A stretch of DNA of 64,000 nt, taken from positions 89,238-153,237 of the forward strand of contig NW_018396407.1 in NCBI RefSeq assembly GCF_000003195.3, written 5' to 3'. The stretch's first letter is position 1, and every line of letters starts with the position of its first letter. The notes under the pieces were generated by a model. That model had not been told where the DNA came from and did not search any database. It saw only the letters and a program-made list of their open reading frames with translations. Of this stretch, positions 52,701 through 62,704 are shown one piece after another. The DNA comes from Sorghum bicolor. Its lineage: Eukaryota; Streptophyta; Magnoliopsida; Poales; Poaceae. The translations under genes and the position numbers were made by a program.

Positions 52701-52813
52701 GCACCCATTGGAACTCCTTGATGACGTGTGTCATATGGAATCTCGCTTCAGTCTGTTTGGAGACAATGTTAATTTTGGTGCAAGATAGGTGCATAGTTTG
52801 TGCCTAAGGCACC
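49708..52813. repeat. Centromeric satellite block 5
   Basis: Alternating 137-bp monomers. It contains the unoccupied CACTC site of the third higher-order unit at 51880-51884. It ends at GCACC (52809-52813), the target of the Athila-type solo LTR. Confidence 0.93.
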
Positions 52814-54092
52814 TGTTGACAGTCCATAATGCTCACATTTAACCATCAACTAATCATGGAAAAGGACCTATATGCAACCAACACCTAGACTTAGGGTTTT
52901 ATCTGACAGAATTCCACGAGTTTTGGTGTTTGTCTATTTCTGTAGGGGGTTATCAGGAAATATGAAAGAAAGGCCCACACGTCGGGTTTACATAGAGATA
53001 TTAACGTGCCACGTAATTTTCTACCATCTAGAAGACTCTAGAAGCCACGGGAACGAACGGGAGGCCGATCGGGCCCGGGGGCAGGGCGCCCGCCCAAGTC
53101 CCTTGGGTGCCCGCCCAGCTACAGTAACCAATCAGCTTCAACTTCGCGGATCATGCTCCACCGACCTAATACTTCAAGGAAAACCACACGATCAATGTCG
53201 GTTTGATCCAACGGCCCAGATTCATCTAAAAAGACTATATAAGCAAGGCCCCTTGGCCCCTGGAGAGCATACCTCTTCTACAGAATCAAAGCTAGGGTTT
53301 CGATTCTTCATCCAAGTAGACAGGATCCCTCTAGTTCTTCTAGTTCTACCTCTAGTTCATCTAGATCTAGTTCTAGTTCATCTAGTTCTAGTTCTAGTTC
53401 CTCTAGTTCTAGTTCTAGTTAGTTCTAGTTGTAATCTAGAAAATAGGGAGAGAGAAGAGGAGAGCGGAGGAGGAGCCGGATCTGTCGGATCTTCCTCAAC
53501 ATTATACTTTTGCAGCATCTGGTTCGTTCTTCATCGTTCTCCCGGTTCTTCAATTCATAATCCTGAGTTCTTTAATTACTTTTATTTACATTCAAGTTAT
53601 TTATTGGATTCCCGCTTGCATCAAGTGCTCTAGTCTTTATAACGCTAGAGTAGTAATTAATAGATTAGACGTGGTGTTTAGTCTTGTAATTACCTGGAAT
53701 TGCACCCAATCCTGCGGATTGTTGTGGTAGCCTTAGGGTAGTGACAGCCCTAACGGTCGACGTATTCCACCTCGTTCGGATCGGTGTTTGTAGGACCGTA
53801 GTCAGACCTTCCTAGCCCCCTTCTCATCTCTTTCCGTGGTTAGTGCTCTGATGTCCCGATATAGATAATCTTGAAGTAATTCTTGATTCTTAGATCAACT
53901 AGAGAACTCTCAGGAAACTTCCTCTCTTCCCACCAAAAATAATTATATAGTTATCCTTGGGCGATCTTGGATCTTAATTAGTACACTCACGTTCTCTGTG
54001 GAAAATCGATACTCTGGAATACTCCCGGGTGAAAGCTACATCGGTATCCATGCGCTTGCGGATTTTTCTGTTTGCGTTTAAAATACGCAACA
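52814..54092 (+). mobile_element. Athila-type solo LTR
   Basis: 1279 bp, TGTTGACAGTCC to ATACGCAACA, so the ends form a TGTTG/CAACA inverted repeat. Flanked by GCACC (52809-52813 and 54093-54097). TATA box TATATAAG at 53236-53243. The first part resembles the LTR of the Athila-like element in reverse orientation (shared AGGGTTTTATCTGACAG and ACGAGTTTTGGTGTTTGTCT), while the downstream half differs. The 253-codon frame at 52872-53633 covers LTR and simple repeat and is not a gene. Confidence 0.88.
53331..53430 (+). repeat. CTAGTT-rich simple repeat inside the solo LTR
   Basis: About 100 bp of imperfect CTAGTT/CTAGTTC units downstream of the LTR TATA box, in the presumed transcribed part. It is not seen in the other Athila-like LTRs here. 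Confidence 0.8.
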
Positions 54093-55207
54093 GCACCATA
54101 GTATAAGAAACCATTTTTGACGCACCTGTTTGTACTCCTAGATGAAGAGGCTCAAGTGGAAGCTTGGTTCGGTCTGTTTGGAGATAGTGCTAATCTTGAT
54201 GCAAGATAGGTGCATGGTTTGTATGGAACATACCATATGCTTGGAAATCAATTTGGATGCACCCGATGGAACTCCTTGATGACGTGTGTCATATGGAATC
54301 TCGATTTGGTCTGTTTAGAAACAATGTTAGTTTCGGTGCAAGATATGTGCATGGTTTACGCCTAATGCACCATAGTCTAAGAAACCATTTTGGAAGCACC
54401 TGCTGGCACTTCGGTGAAGAGGCTCAAGTGGAAGCTCGGTTTGATCTATTTGGAGATAGTGCTAGTCTTGATGCAAGATAGGTGCATGATTTGCATGGAA
54501 CATACCATATGCTTACAGATCAATTTGGACGCATCCAATGGAACTCCAAGATGACGTGTGTCATATGGAATCTTGCTTCCGTCCGTTTGTAGACATTGTA
54601 AGTTTTAGTGCAAGATAGGTGCACAATTTGCGCCTAATGCACCATAGTCTAAGAAACCATTTTGGACGCACTATTTGGTACTCCTAGGTGAATAGGCTCA
54701 ACTGGAAGCTTGGTTCGGTCAGTTTGAAGATAGTGCTAATGCATGATTTGCATGGAACATACCATATGCTTGGAAATCAATTTGGATGCACCCGATGGAA
54801 CTCCTTGATGATGTGTGTCATATGGAATCTCGCTTCGGTCCATTTGGAGACATTGTTAGTTTTGGTGCAAGATAGGTGCACAGTTTGCACCTAATGCACC
54901 ATAGTCTAAGAAACCATTTTGGACGCACTTGTTGGTACTCCTAGGTGAAGGGGCTCAAGTGGATGCTTGGTTTGGTCTGTTTGGAGATAGTGCTAATCTT
55001 GATGCAAGATAGGTGCACGGTTTGCATGGAACATACCAAATGCATGGAAATCAATCTAGACGCACCAAAGTCTCAGAAACCATTTTGGAAGCACCTATTG
55101 GTACTCCTAGGTGAAGAGGCTCAACTGGAGGCTTGGTTCGTTCTGTTTTGAGATAGTGCTAATCTTGTTGCAAGATAGGTGCACGATTTGCATGGAACAT
55201 ACCATAT
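54093..55207. repeat. Centromeric satellite block 6
   Basis: 137-bp monomers continuing the third higher-order unit. Right after 55065 about 109 bp of an A monomer are missing at a shared GCAC. The block ends in ACCATAT at 55207, against the truncated CRM-like element. Confidence 0.92.
54792..55065 (+). repeat. Reference satellite dimer (A 54792-54928, B 54929-55065)
   Basis: A clean example of the repeat unit: the A and B subunits here are each exactly 137 bp. Aligning an A copy against a representative B by hand gave 99 of 137 matching positions (about 72%). The longest identical run lies at positions 75-90 of the monomer (TGCAAGATAGGTGCAC), followed by GTTTGCA. Since 137 is not a multiple of three, the reading frame changes at each monomer, which argues against any coding role. 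Immediately after 55065 most of the next A monomer is missing. Confidence 0.85.
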
Positions 55208-55255
55208 AGGTGCAGAGAATATAGAGCAGATAGGTGTAGAGAATACAGAGCATTA
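55208..55255 (+). repeat. 24-bp direct repeat at the truncated end of CRM-like element 2
   Basis: AGGTGCAGAGAATATAGAGC at 55208 repeats as AGGTGTAGAGAATACAGAGC at 55232, each unit 24 bp. It lies exactly at the satellite junction. In element 1 the corresponding linker has no such repeat. Confidence 0.65.
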
Positions 55256-56214
55256 TGGGAGTCTTATTGTGCAGCGTGTGCTTAGTGCTCAAGCGGAGAA
55301 GGCAGAGCAGAATCAGCGGCATACATTGTTCCATACAATATGTGTTATTAAAGAGCATTCTTGTCGTTTGATTATTGATGGAGGTAGCTGCAACAACTTG
55401 GCTAGCAGCGACATGGTGGAGAAGCTTGCACTTACCATCAAACCACATCCACATCCATATCTCATTCGGTGGCTGAACAACAGTGGTAAGGCCAAGGTAA
55501 CAAAACTGGTGCGAGTTAATTTTACTATTGGTTCATACCATGATGTTGTTGAATGTGATGTTGTACCTATAGAAGCTTGTAATATTCTGCTAGGTAGACC
55601 ATGGCAATTTGATAAGGAATGTATACATCATGGTAGATCAAATCAGTATTCGTTTTTGCACCGTGATAAGAAAATTGTTTTGCTACCTATGTCTCCCGAA
55701 GCTATCGTACGTGATGAAGTTGCTAAAATTACCAAGGCTAAAATTAAGAACAGTGCAGATACCAATGGAAATAACAAAGATGAGATAAGATTAAATGGAC
55801 ATTGCATGCTTGCTACTAAATCTGATGTTAATGAACTAATTCCTTCCACATCTATTGCTTATGCTTTGGTACGTAAGGGTGTTTTGATTTCAATTGAAGA
55901 TATGCTACATTCTTTTCCCCCTGTTGTTCATAACATTTTGCAAGAGTATGCTAATGTTTTTCCAAGTAGATACCGGTAGGGCTGCCACCTATACGCGGGA
56001 TTGAGCACCAAATTGATCTTATTCCTGGTGCATCTTTGCCAAACCACGCGCCATATAGGACAAATCCGGAGGAAACAAAAGAAATCCAGTGGCAAGTGCA
56101 AGAACTCCTCGACAAAGGGTATGTACGTGAGTCTCTTAGTCCTTGTGCTGTTCCAGTTATTTCGGTGCCAAAGAAAGATGGACATGGCGAATGTGTGTTG
56201 ATTGTAGGGCAATA
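55256..56214 (+). pseudogene. pol: Protease and start of RT, CRM-like element 2
   Basis: Open frame to 55979 with the protease active site LIIDGGSCNNLAS near 55370 and ILLGRPWQFD near 55590. A frameshift near 55970 moves the RT lead-in (LPNHAPYRTNPEETKEI, VISVPKKDG) to another frame, and a further loss near 56190 disrupts the WRMCVDCRA motif just before the assembly gap. Confidence 0.84.
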
Positions 56215-56641
56215 NNNNNNNNNNNNNNNNNNNNNNNNNNNNNNNNNNNNNNNNNNNNNNNNNNNNNNNNNNNNNNNNNNNNNNNNNNNNNNNNNNNNNN
56301 NNNNNNNNNNNNNNNNNNNNNNNNNNNNNNNNNNNNNNNNNNNNNNNNNNNNNNNNNNNNNNNNNNNNNNNNNNNNNNNNNNNNNNNNNNNNNNNNNNNN
56401 NNNNNNNNNNNNNNNNNNNNNNNNNNNNNNNNNNNNNNNNNNNNNNNNNNNNNNNNNNNNNNNNNNNNNNNNNNNNNNNNNNNNNNNNNNNNNNNNNNNN
56501 NNNNNNNNNNNNNNNNNNNNNNNNNNNNNNNNNNNNNNNNNNNNNNNNNNNNNNNNNNNNNNNNNNNNNNNNNNNNNNNNNNNNNNNNNNNNNNNNNNNN
56601 NNNNNNNNNNNNNNNNNNNNNNNNNNNNNNNNNNNNNNNNN
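56215..56641. other. Assembly gap (427 N)
   Basis: Unresolved bases replacing most of the RT domain of CRM-like element 2. Long frames across it are artefacts. Confidence 1.
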
Positions 56642-56798
56642 ATGGCCTGTACCAAAGACAATCACCCAGTGCGGAGTTTCTTTGGACTTGCTGGGTTTTA
56701 TCGCCATTTTGTGAAGGATTTCAGCACCATTGCTGCACCATTGAATGAGCTTACAAAGAAGGGAGTGCCTTTTGTTTGGGGCAAAGTACAAGAGAATT
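56642..56798 (+). pseudogene. pol: RT connection segment, CRM-like element 2
   Basis: Short remnant after the gap: [20 protein letters not shown] and [13 protein letters not shown], matching element 1 at 12235-12345. A base is missing after the PKTIT-Q stretch. It is cut at 56798 by the solo LTR with target duplication GAATT. Confidence 0.8.
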
Positions 56799-59700
56799 TG
56801 TAACAGAACCGTCTAATTTATAAGAATTCAAGTGAATTAGCGACCACGGAAGCAGTCAAGCCAATGGACTTAAACCCATATAAACCCGGTAGTCCGACGA
56901 AATCTCAAAAGACCTCGATTCAACCAACATACAACCAATATCGTACATGATCAAGCATCGCCATCACAGATTACAAACATTCATCATAGAACATAGTTTT
57001 ACATCACATCAGAGTTTAAGCAAGGTTATTACAAACCAGTTTGGTAGAGGAAACAAAGTAGTTTTAAAACATCACCCACACTCAGTTTATATTACATGCC
57101 AGTTTCATGGTCCAACCCAACATAAGCACAACCGAAGATAAAGAAGGTGATCACGCCCATGATCTATTCATCGTCCACAGCCAGATGATGACAGTTAGCA
57201 TAGTAGCCGTGATAAACGACATCATCTGCAACAGGGGTAAATAAAACCCTGAGTACAAGAAGGTACTCAGCTAGACTTACCCGTCATAAACTAGAAATAA
57301 AGTGACACTAAGGAGTATGCAAGGCTGATCTTGGTGGACTGGTTTGACTCACCTTTTGCATAAAAAGCCTTTGTTGTAAATAACCCATTTATATTTCAGC
57401 AGCAGGTTTATTACTTAACAACTATCCACTAGATTAGCACCTGTTCTAAGCATACACTTGAGTATTTAAGCATCACAATAATAACCATATCCAGATTATC
57501 ACATAGCTATCAACATTCTCATCATAACCATTAAGTTTATTTAGTGAGTTCTACGTGCGACTGCCCGTGCCAAGTTCTCACTATCCGGGAGAGACGGCGA
57601 TTCGAATCGATTCCTATCCAGCTGGAGGGGTATTCCTAGCACTCACCCAAGCATACTTCATTAGGGCAGCTCGGATCACCTTTAGCACAACTCCGGACCA
57701 ATTCGCGGGTCCGTACAGCGCCGCACCCCCAGGGACCGCCAATCTGCCAGGGTCAGGACTCTAACCTGACACCTCGGTCTTACGCCATTGACTCCCCGCA
57801 CATCCTTACTACCAACCGGGGTGCGCACTTAAACCGAATGGGGTATCCGGCCGGAGATGCACTCGTAGGCTTCGCGGTCGGAACGACTTATCCGGCCAGC
57901 TAAGTGTTAGGCATGCGTTCAACATGACACGAGGACGTTACATCAATCAGTCCTTAATCGACACAGACAGGGATAGATTCACACCTAAGACCTCCATGCC
58001 TTGTTGCTGCACTATCGTCATCCCGTCCGGTCTCAAGTTCATTAGTAGCACATGGTTATTTCCACAATAGCAATTATAGCCAACCGTGATCATCATCCAC
58101 CTAACTCTCGCAGGTGACAGGAAATCACCCGGCTTCTACCGAGCCAAGCATGGCTAAGCATTATTTCGATCCTGGACCTACTTAGGTGAGGTATGAGGTG
58201 GACAAGGTAGTCATTATGCAGCAAGGGTATCATATCAACGCCTAACACTTAATGCAACAATATATAACCATAGTCAATTGAGAGCGGGATATGATAACAA
58301 AATAGTAGGAGACTTATAATGCTCCGAGGCTTGCCTTCGACGTAGGTGGACGGGCGATGGTCGGGACACTCTGGCAAGTCCTCCTCCTCCTCAGCTCCTT
58401 GAGGTGGCTCCCCTTGTTGACCTTCCGACTCCAGCAGCTCGAATTCCAACACGGTCACGCCCTTGGGTACACCTATGTATGCATGACAAGAAGATAAATA
58501 TAGAGAATGCACATATGATGCATGATGTCATGATAAAGAGCCAACGGAACATAAGCAAGGTATAACATGAGCATAAACTCCTAAGATTAAGTGAATCATG
58601 GAGAAATAAGTAAGTGCATACTTCTTCTCTGGTAGAGAGGCTAACTAGACAAGTTAAACAATCCTAGCTACTCCTACTCAGTCACTGGTTTCATGGACAA
58701 ACCAACTTGTTACAAGTTTCAGCTATAACTTAAGCATCATTTGGCCAAACTAAGCAAGTAGATACTTTCTGGAAAGCTTAGCAAATTGTCTACAATTCAC
58801 TTTTAGACATCCCAGAATGATTCCCAACCGAAATAAGCTAAAATATACAAAGTTGGCTGGCTGTCCTGGAAAATCCAGAGAGCAAACACTTTGCAGCAGC
58901 TACTTGTAACATGCATAACTTTTAAACTACTAACCCAAATATACAAAGTTAGCTACAAGTTTGTTGTAGACAAGTTTCCCCGAAAACATCATCTTCAATT
59001 AGTTCTTAAGCAATTGCTAACAGCTACACAGGATTGATCTAGGAAAGGCATAAATAGCAAAAATAATATTTTGCACATAACAAGAATATATCAAAGGGTC
59101 AATCCAATTGCACCAGTAGATGGAACATGTCTAAGAAACACTAGAAAACATCATGGTAAGGTCTAAACTCATTTCTATCATCACCTTTTTCATTTACTTA
59201 ATTATTAAGGTGATTTAATGAACTTGCATCCTAATTGCTCCAATAATTATAAGAAAATTACAGCAAGCTACTTATGCTAAAATAAGATTAATGTAAAATT
59301 TGCAGGACATTTTCACATACAGATTGTGAGATATAAAAATAACAAGCTAGCAAGGGCATGCAAGGCATAAATGTGAAACCCTATCAAGAAGTGTCAAACA
59401 ACAGATTTCAGATTTTTCCTAGCTTTTTTTACACATGAGTACAACACTCAGCAAATTTCATCACAAAAGGAGTTATATCCTATTTATTAAAAATACCACA
59501 AGAAACTCCTATTTAAGCAAGAAATATTTATAACTTCATAACCAGGCCTCCAAAAATCGTGATAAATTTATCAGAGCCTATTCATATCATAAGTAACAAC
59601 ACCCTAAATTTTCAAACTACAACGCTCCCAGTCACCCTATGTCGAAACTGCTGATTTCTAGACTTAGCCAAATTCGGCTAAGTGTGAAATCAGCCCTGAT

Positions 59701-59914
59701 TTTTGGCTTTTGAGCAAATTTTGGATGTGTTCCAAGCTTTTTCATAAAAATTCATCAACATAACTTTTGTAGCGTATGAAATTCTCTACAACTTTGTTTC
59801 AGGGACACATAAGATGACATGTGATCATGATGTATGCTTATGAATGGGCATGATGATGCTTATGTTGATGCAATGCTCATGGTTAACATGTAAGCTAACA
59901 CTAGGAGTGTTACA
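56799..59914 (-). mobile_element. 3.1-kb solo LTR, probably Tekay/Del-type
   Basis: 3116 bp bounded by TGTAACA and TGTTACA (perfect 7-bp inverted ends) and by GAATT duplications (56794-56798 and 59915-59919), which restore the interrupted RT/RNase H reading when removed. Minus orientation is inferred from the reverse-complement start TGTAACACTCCTAGTG, a common opening for long grass LTRs. The long LTR suggests the Tekay/Del clade, but no coding part remains to confirm it. A GC-richer block at about 57550-57930 interrupts otherwise AT-rich sequence. I see no gene within it. Confidence 0.82.
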
Positions 59915-59919
59915 GAATT

Positions 59920-61797
59920 CCTTCAACATGTTGAAAGATAAGTTAACACATGCACCTCTCCTACAACTTCCTAATTTTAATAAGACTTTTGATCTTGAGT
60001 GTGATGCTAGTGGGATTGGTTTGGGAGGTGTTCTGCTACAAGAGGGTAAACCTGTTGCATATTTTAGTGAGAAATTGAGTGGGCCTATTCTGAACTATTC
60101 AACTTATGATAAAGAATTGTATGCTCTTGTTCGAACTTTAGAAACATGGCAGCATTATTTGTGGCCCAAAGAGTTTGTTATTCATTCTGATCATGAATCA
60201 TTGAAACATATTCGTAGTCAAGGAAAACTAAATCGCAGACATGCTAAGTGGGTAGAATTATATGAATCCTTTCCTTATGTTATTAAGCACAAGAAAGAGA
60301 AGGAGAATATCATTGTTGATGCTTTGTCAACGAGATATACTTTGCTGAATCAACTTGATTACAAGATTTTTGGATTAGAAACGATCAAAGACCAATATGT
60401 TCATGATGCTGATTTTATTGAAGTGTTGCTGCGTTGTAAAGACGGAAAAGGATGGAACAAATTCATCGTTAGTGATGGGTTTGTGTTTAGAGCTAACAAG
60501 CTATGCATTCCAGCTAGCTCTGTTCGTTTGTTGTTGTTGCAGGAAGCTCATGGAGGAGGTTTGATGGGACATTTTGGAGCAAAGAAGACAGGACATACTT
60601 GCTGGTCATTTCTTTTGGCCAAGGATGAGGAGAGATGTGGAGAGATTTGTTGCTCGCTGCACAACCTGTCAAAAGGCTAAGTCACGCTTAAATCCACATG
60701 GTTTGTATATGCCTCTACCTGTTCCTAGCGCTCCTTGAGAAGATCTTTCTATGGATTTTGTGTTGGGATTGCCTAGGACTAGGAAGGGCCGTGATAGTGT
60801 TTTTGTTGTTGTGGATAGATTTTCTAAGATGGCATACTTTATACCTTGTCATAAGACCGATGATGCTACACATATTGCTGATTTATTCTTTCGGGAAGTT
60901 GTTCGTTTGCATGGTGTGTCAAATACAATTGTTTTCGATTGAGATGCTAAATTTCTTAGCCATTTTTGGAGAACTTTATGGGGAACATTGGGGACAAAGC
61001 TTTTATTTTCTACCACTTGTCATCCCCAAACTGATGGTCAAACTGAAGTTGTGAATAGAACCTTGTCTACTATGTTAAGGGCTATTCTAAAGAAGAATAT
61101 TAAAATGTGGGAAGATTGTTTGCCCCATATTGAGTTTGCTGATAATCGTTCTTTGCACTCTACTACAAAGATGTATCCATTTGAGGTTGTTTATGGCCTG
61201 CTACCACGTGTGCCTATTGATTTAATGCCTTTGCCAACCTCTGAAAAATTGAATTTTTATGCTGAATAACGTGCTAAGTTGATGTTAAAATTGCATGAAA
61301 CAACTAAAGAAAACATAGAGTGCATGAATGCTAAGTATAAGGTTGCTGGTGATAAGGGTAGAACACAATTGAATTTTGAACCTGAAGATTTGGTTTGGTT
61401 GCATTATAGAAAGGATAGGTTTCCTATGTTTAGAAATTCTAAATTGATGCCTAGAGCTGCTGGACCATTTAAAGTGCTGCAACGAATTAATGAGAATGCA
61501 TATAAGCTTGATCTTCCTGCAGATTTTGGGGTTAGTCCCACATTTAGCATTGCAGATTTGAAACCATATTTGGGTGAGGAAGATGAGCTTGAGTCGAGGA
61601 CGACTCAAATGCAAGAAAGGGAGGATGATGAGGACATCAACACCATCGATATATCCACACCTACACCAGTTGGCCCTCTTACTCGTGCTCGTGCCGATCA
61701 ACTCAATCTTCAAGTAAGTTCAATTTTAAACTCTTGTCAATCATATTTAGACAATGGAGATACGTGCACTTTCGTGTTGCTCAGGAATAATGGATAA
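59920..61797 (+). pseudogene. pol: RNase H and integrase of CRM-like element 2
   Basis: RNase H runs openly with its acidic residues in [32 protein letters not shown] and VDALS (near 59998, 60113, 60187 and 60317). The integrase zinc region near 60545-60670 is frameshifted around 60595. The DDE core starts [13 protein letters not shown] at 60751. The second Asp region has TGA at about 60940, one change from CGA. The Glu is in [10 protein letters not shown] near 61035. A TAA at about 61267 interrupts the next segment, and the C-terminus (PTFSIADLKPYLG, GPLTRARADQLNLQ) ends at 61797. No chromodomain. Confidence 0.86.
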
Positions 61798-62121
61798 GAT
61801 CAACAAGGGAAGGTTCAACTGCATTCAGAATGCGAGGCAACACCAACTCAAGGGCTGATTGCATATGGGAAGAGTGATAACTTAACAAAGATGATTGGAG
61901 ATTAGGTCCAAGCCTCCACAACATCCTCTATCAAGCTACCACGTCGTTTCGAAAGCAAGGAAACAAAGAGTCCAAATCCAACATGTTTTGAGAGTTGGAT
62001 TCGGACTGGAAAATAACTCCAACTTGTATGGGTCACCATGGCGTCATATGGACTCCAACTGGGACGTTCCTATACTTATTGGAAAGCTTATGAAATCTAC
62101 TTTCTAATGGGTCCAACCACA
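61798..62121 (+). other. 3' untranslated spacer of CRM-like element 2
   Basis: About 320 bp between polyprotein stop and LTR, alignable in part with 14130-14324 (GGAAAGCTTAT and ACTACTTTC-type blocks). No gene seen. Confidence 0.5.
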
Positions 62122-62704
62122 TATCTATGCAGCTTATGAGTCGGGCGCAGTCCTTGTTTTTGTGCCGACACCTTTTTCTATTTTGGTGCTGCGTCACCCT
62201 ATTTTGGACCAATGGCCCATGTATCAAGTTGAGTCCATTAGGGACGTGTCCTAGGGTTGGAGGATGACTCTAGCACCCCTTTGGTCATCCTCCCCTCTAT
62301 TTATTTGCATCTAGAGCCACCATGAATAACTGGGTTTTGATTAGATAAAGTTTAGCCTTCGCTACATGCTTGTAAACGTGCATACTGATCCAGCCGCTCG
62401 TATTCTTGTTTTCGGAACCTCACTTCATTGGAGATTGAGTTTGAAACCTTCATTTACATCAAGTAATTTAGTACTTGTTCTACTTGTTCTTGCTGGTTCT
62501 TCAATTGCTTGTAGGACGAGTGCCCTAGTGGCTGGGTGTTGCGCTCCACAAGATCGTGACAGCCATTGGAGGCGGTGTATCGATTGCTAAGGCGCGGCGT
62601 TGGAAGGCTGTAGTTAGGTCGTGAACTTCATCTCCATTAACTAATCGAGTTATCCAGCGCCTCTCATCGAAAGATCAGGCGAAAACCCTAGCGGGTTCAC
62701 ATCA
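62122..62704 (+). repeat. 3' LTR of CRM-like element 2
   Basis: About 583 bp ending GGGTTCACATCA and followed directly by satellite. The start is placed by alignment with the LTR of element 1 and is approximate, since TGATGA is lost. Shared blocks include ACTTGTTCTTGCTGGTTCTT and CACAAGATCGTGACAGCCAT. Confidence 0.6.

Larger units (their letters stand above)
44821..54740. repeat. Higher-order satellite array: three tandem units of 2171-2172 bp
   Basis: The diagnostic B-monomer deletion (GCTAAT joined to GCATGATTTG) occurs at 44820, 48053, 51284 and 54740. Subtracting the inserted solo LTRs and their 5-bp duplications gives unit lengths of 2171, 2171 and 2172 bp, which is 16 monomers. A second marker, the CACTC-GATAGAACTCC variant, gives the same spacing (45415, 48648, 51880). 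Units 1 and 2 contain a solo LTR at an identical place, and unit 3 has the empty site but contains an Athila-type solo LTR elsewhere. Confidence 0.82.
55208..62704 (+). mobile_element. CRM-like Ty3/gypsy element 2, 5'-truncated, split by a solo LTR
   Basis: Starts within the linker upstream of the protease, lacking the 5' LTR and gag, and runs to a 3' LTR ending at 62704. Protein order and wording closely follow the element at 9053-14908. It holds a 427-N gap (56215-56641) and a 3116-bp solo LTR (56799-59914) in the RT/RNase H connection. No target duplication is seen at its ends, so the left end is a deletion or recombination breakpoint. Several stops and frameshifts are present. Confidence 0.8.

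Noticed and set aside
52872..53633. 253-codon frame in the Athila-type solo LTR
   Set aside because: Starts in LTR sequence shared with the other Athila-like LTRs and runs through a simple repeat. No domain is seen.
55928..56803. Long open frames on both strands across the second N run
   Set aside because: Same artefact. The genuine + strand sequence on each side is broken RT.
58249..58512. Possible small gene in the 3.1-kb solo LTR (minus strand, 87 codons)
   Set aside because: Isolated, with no recognisable domain, inside sequence fully explained as an LTR with target duplications.
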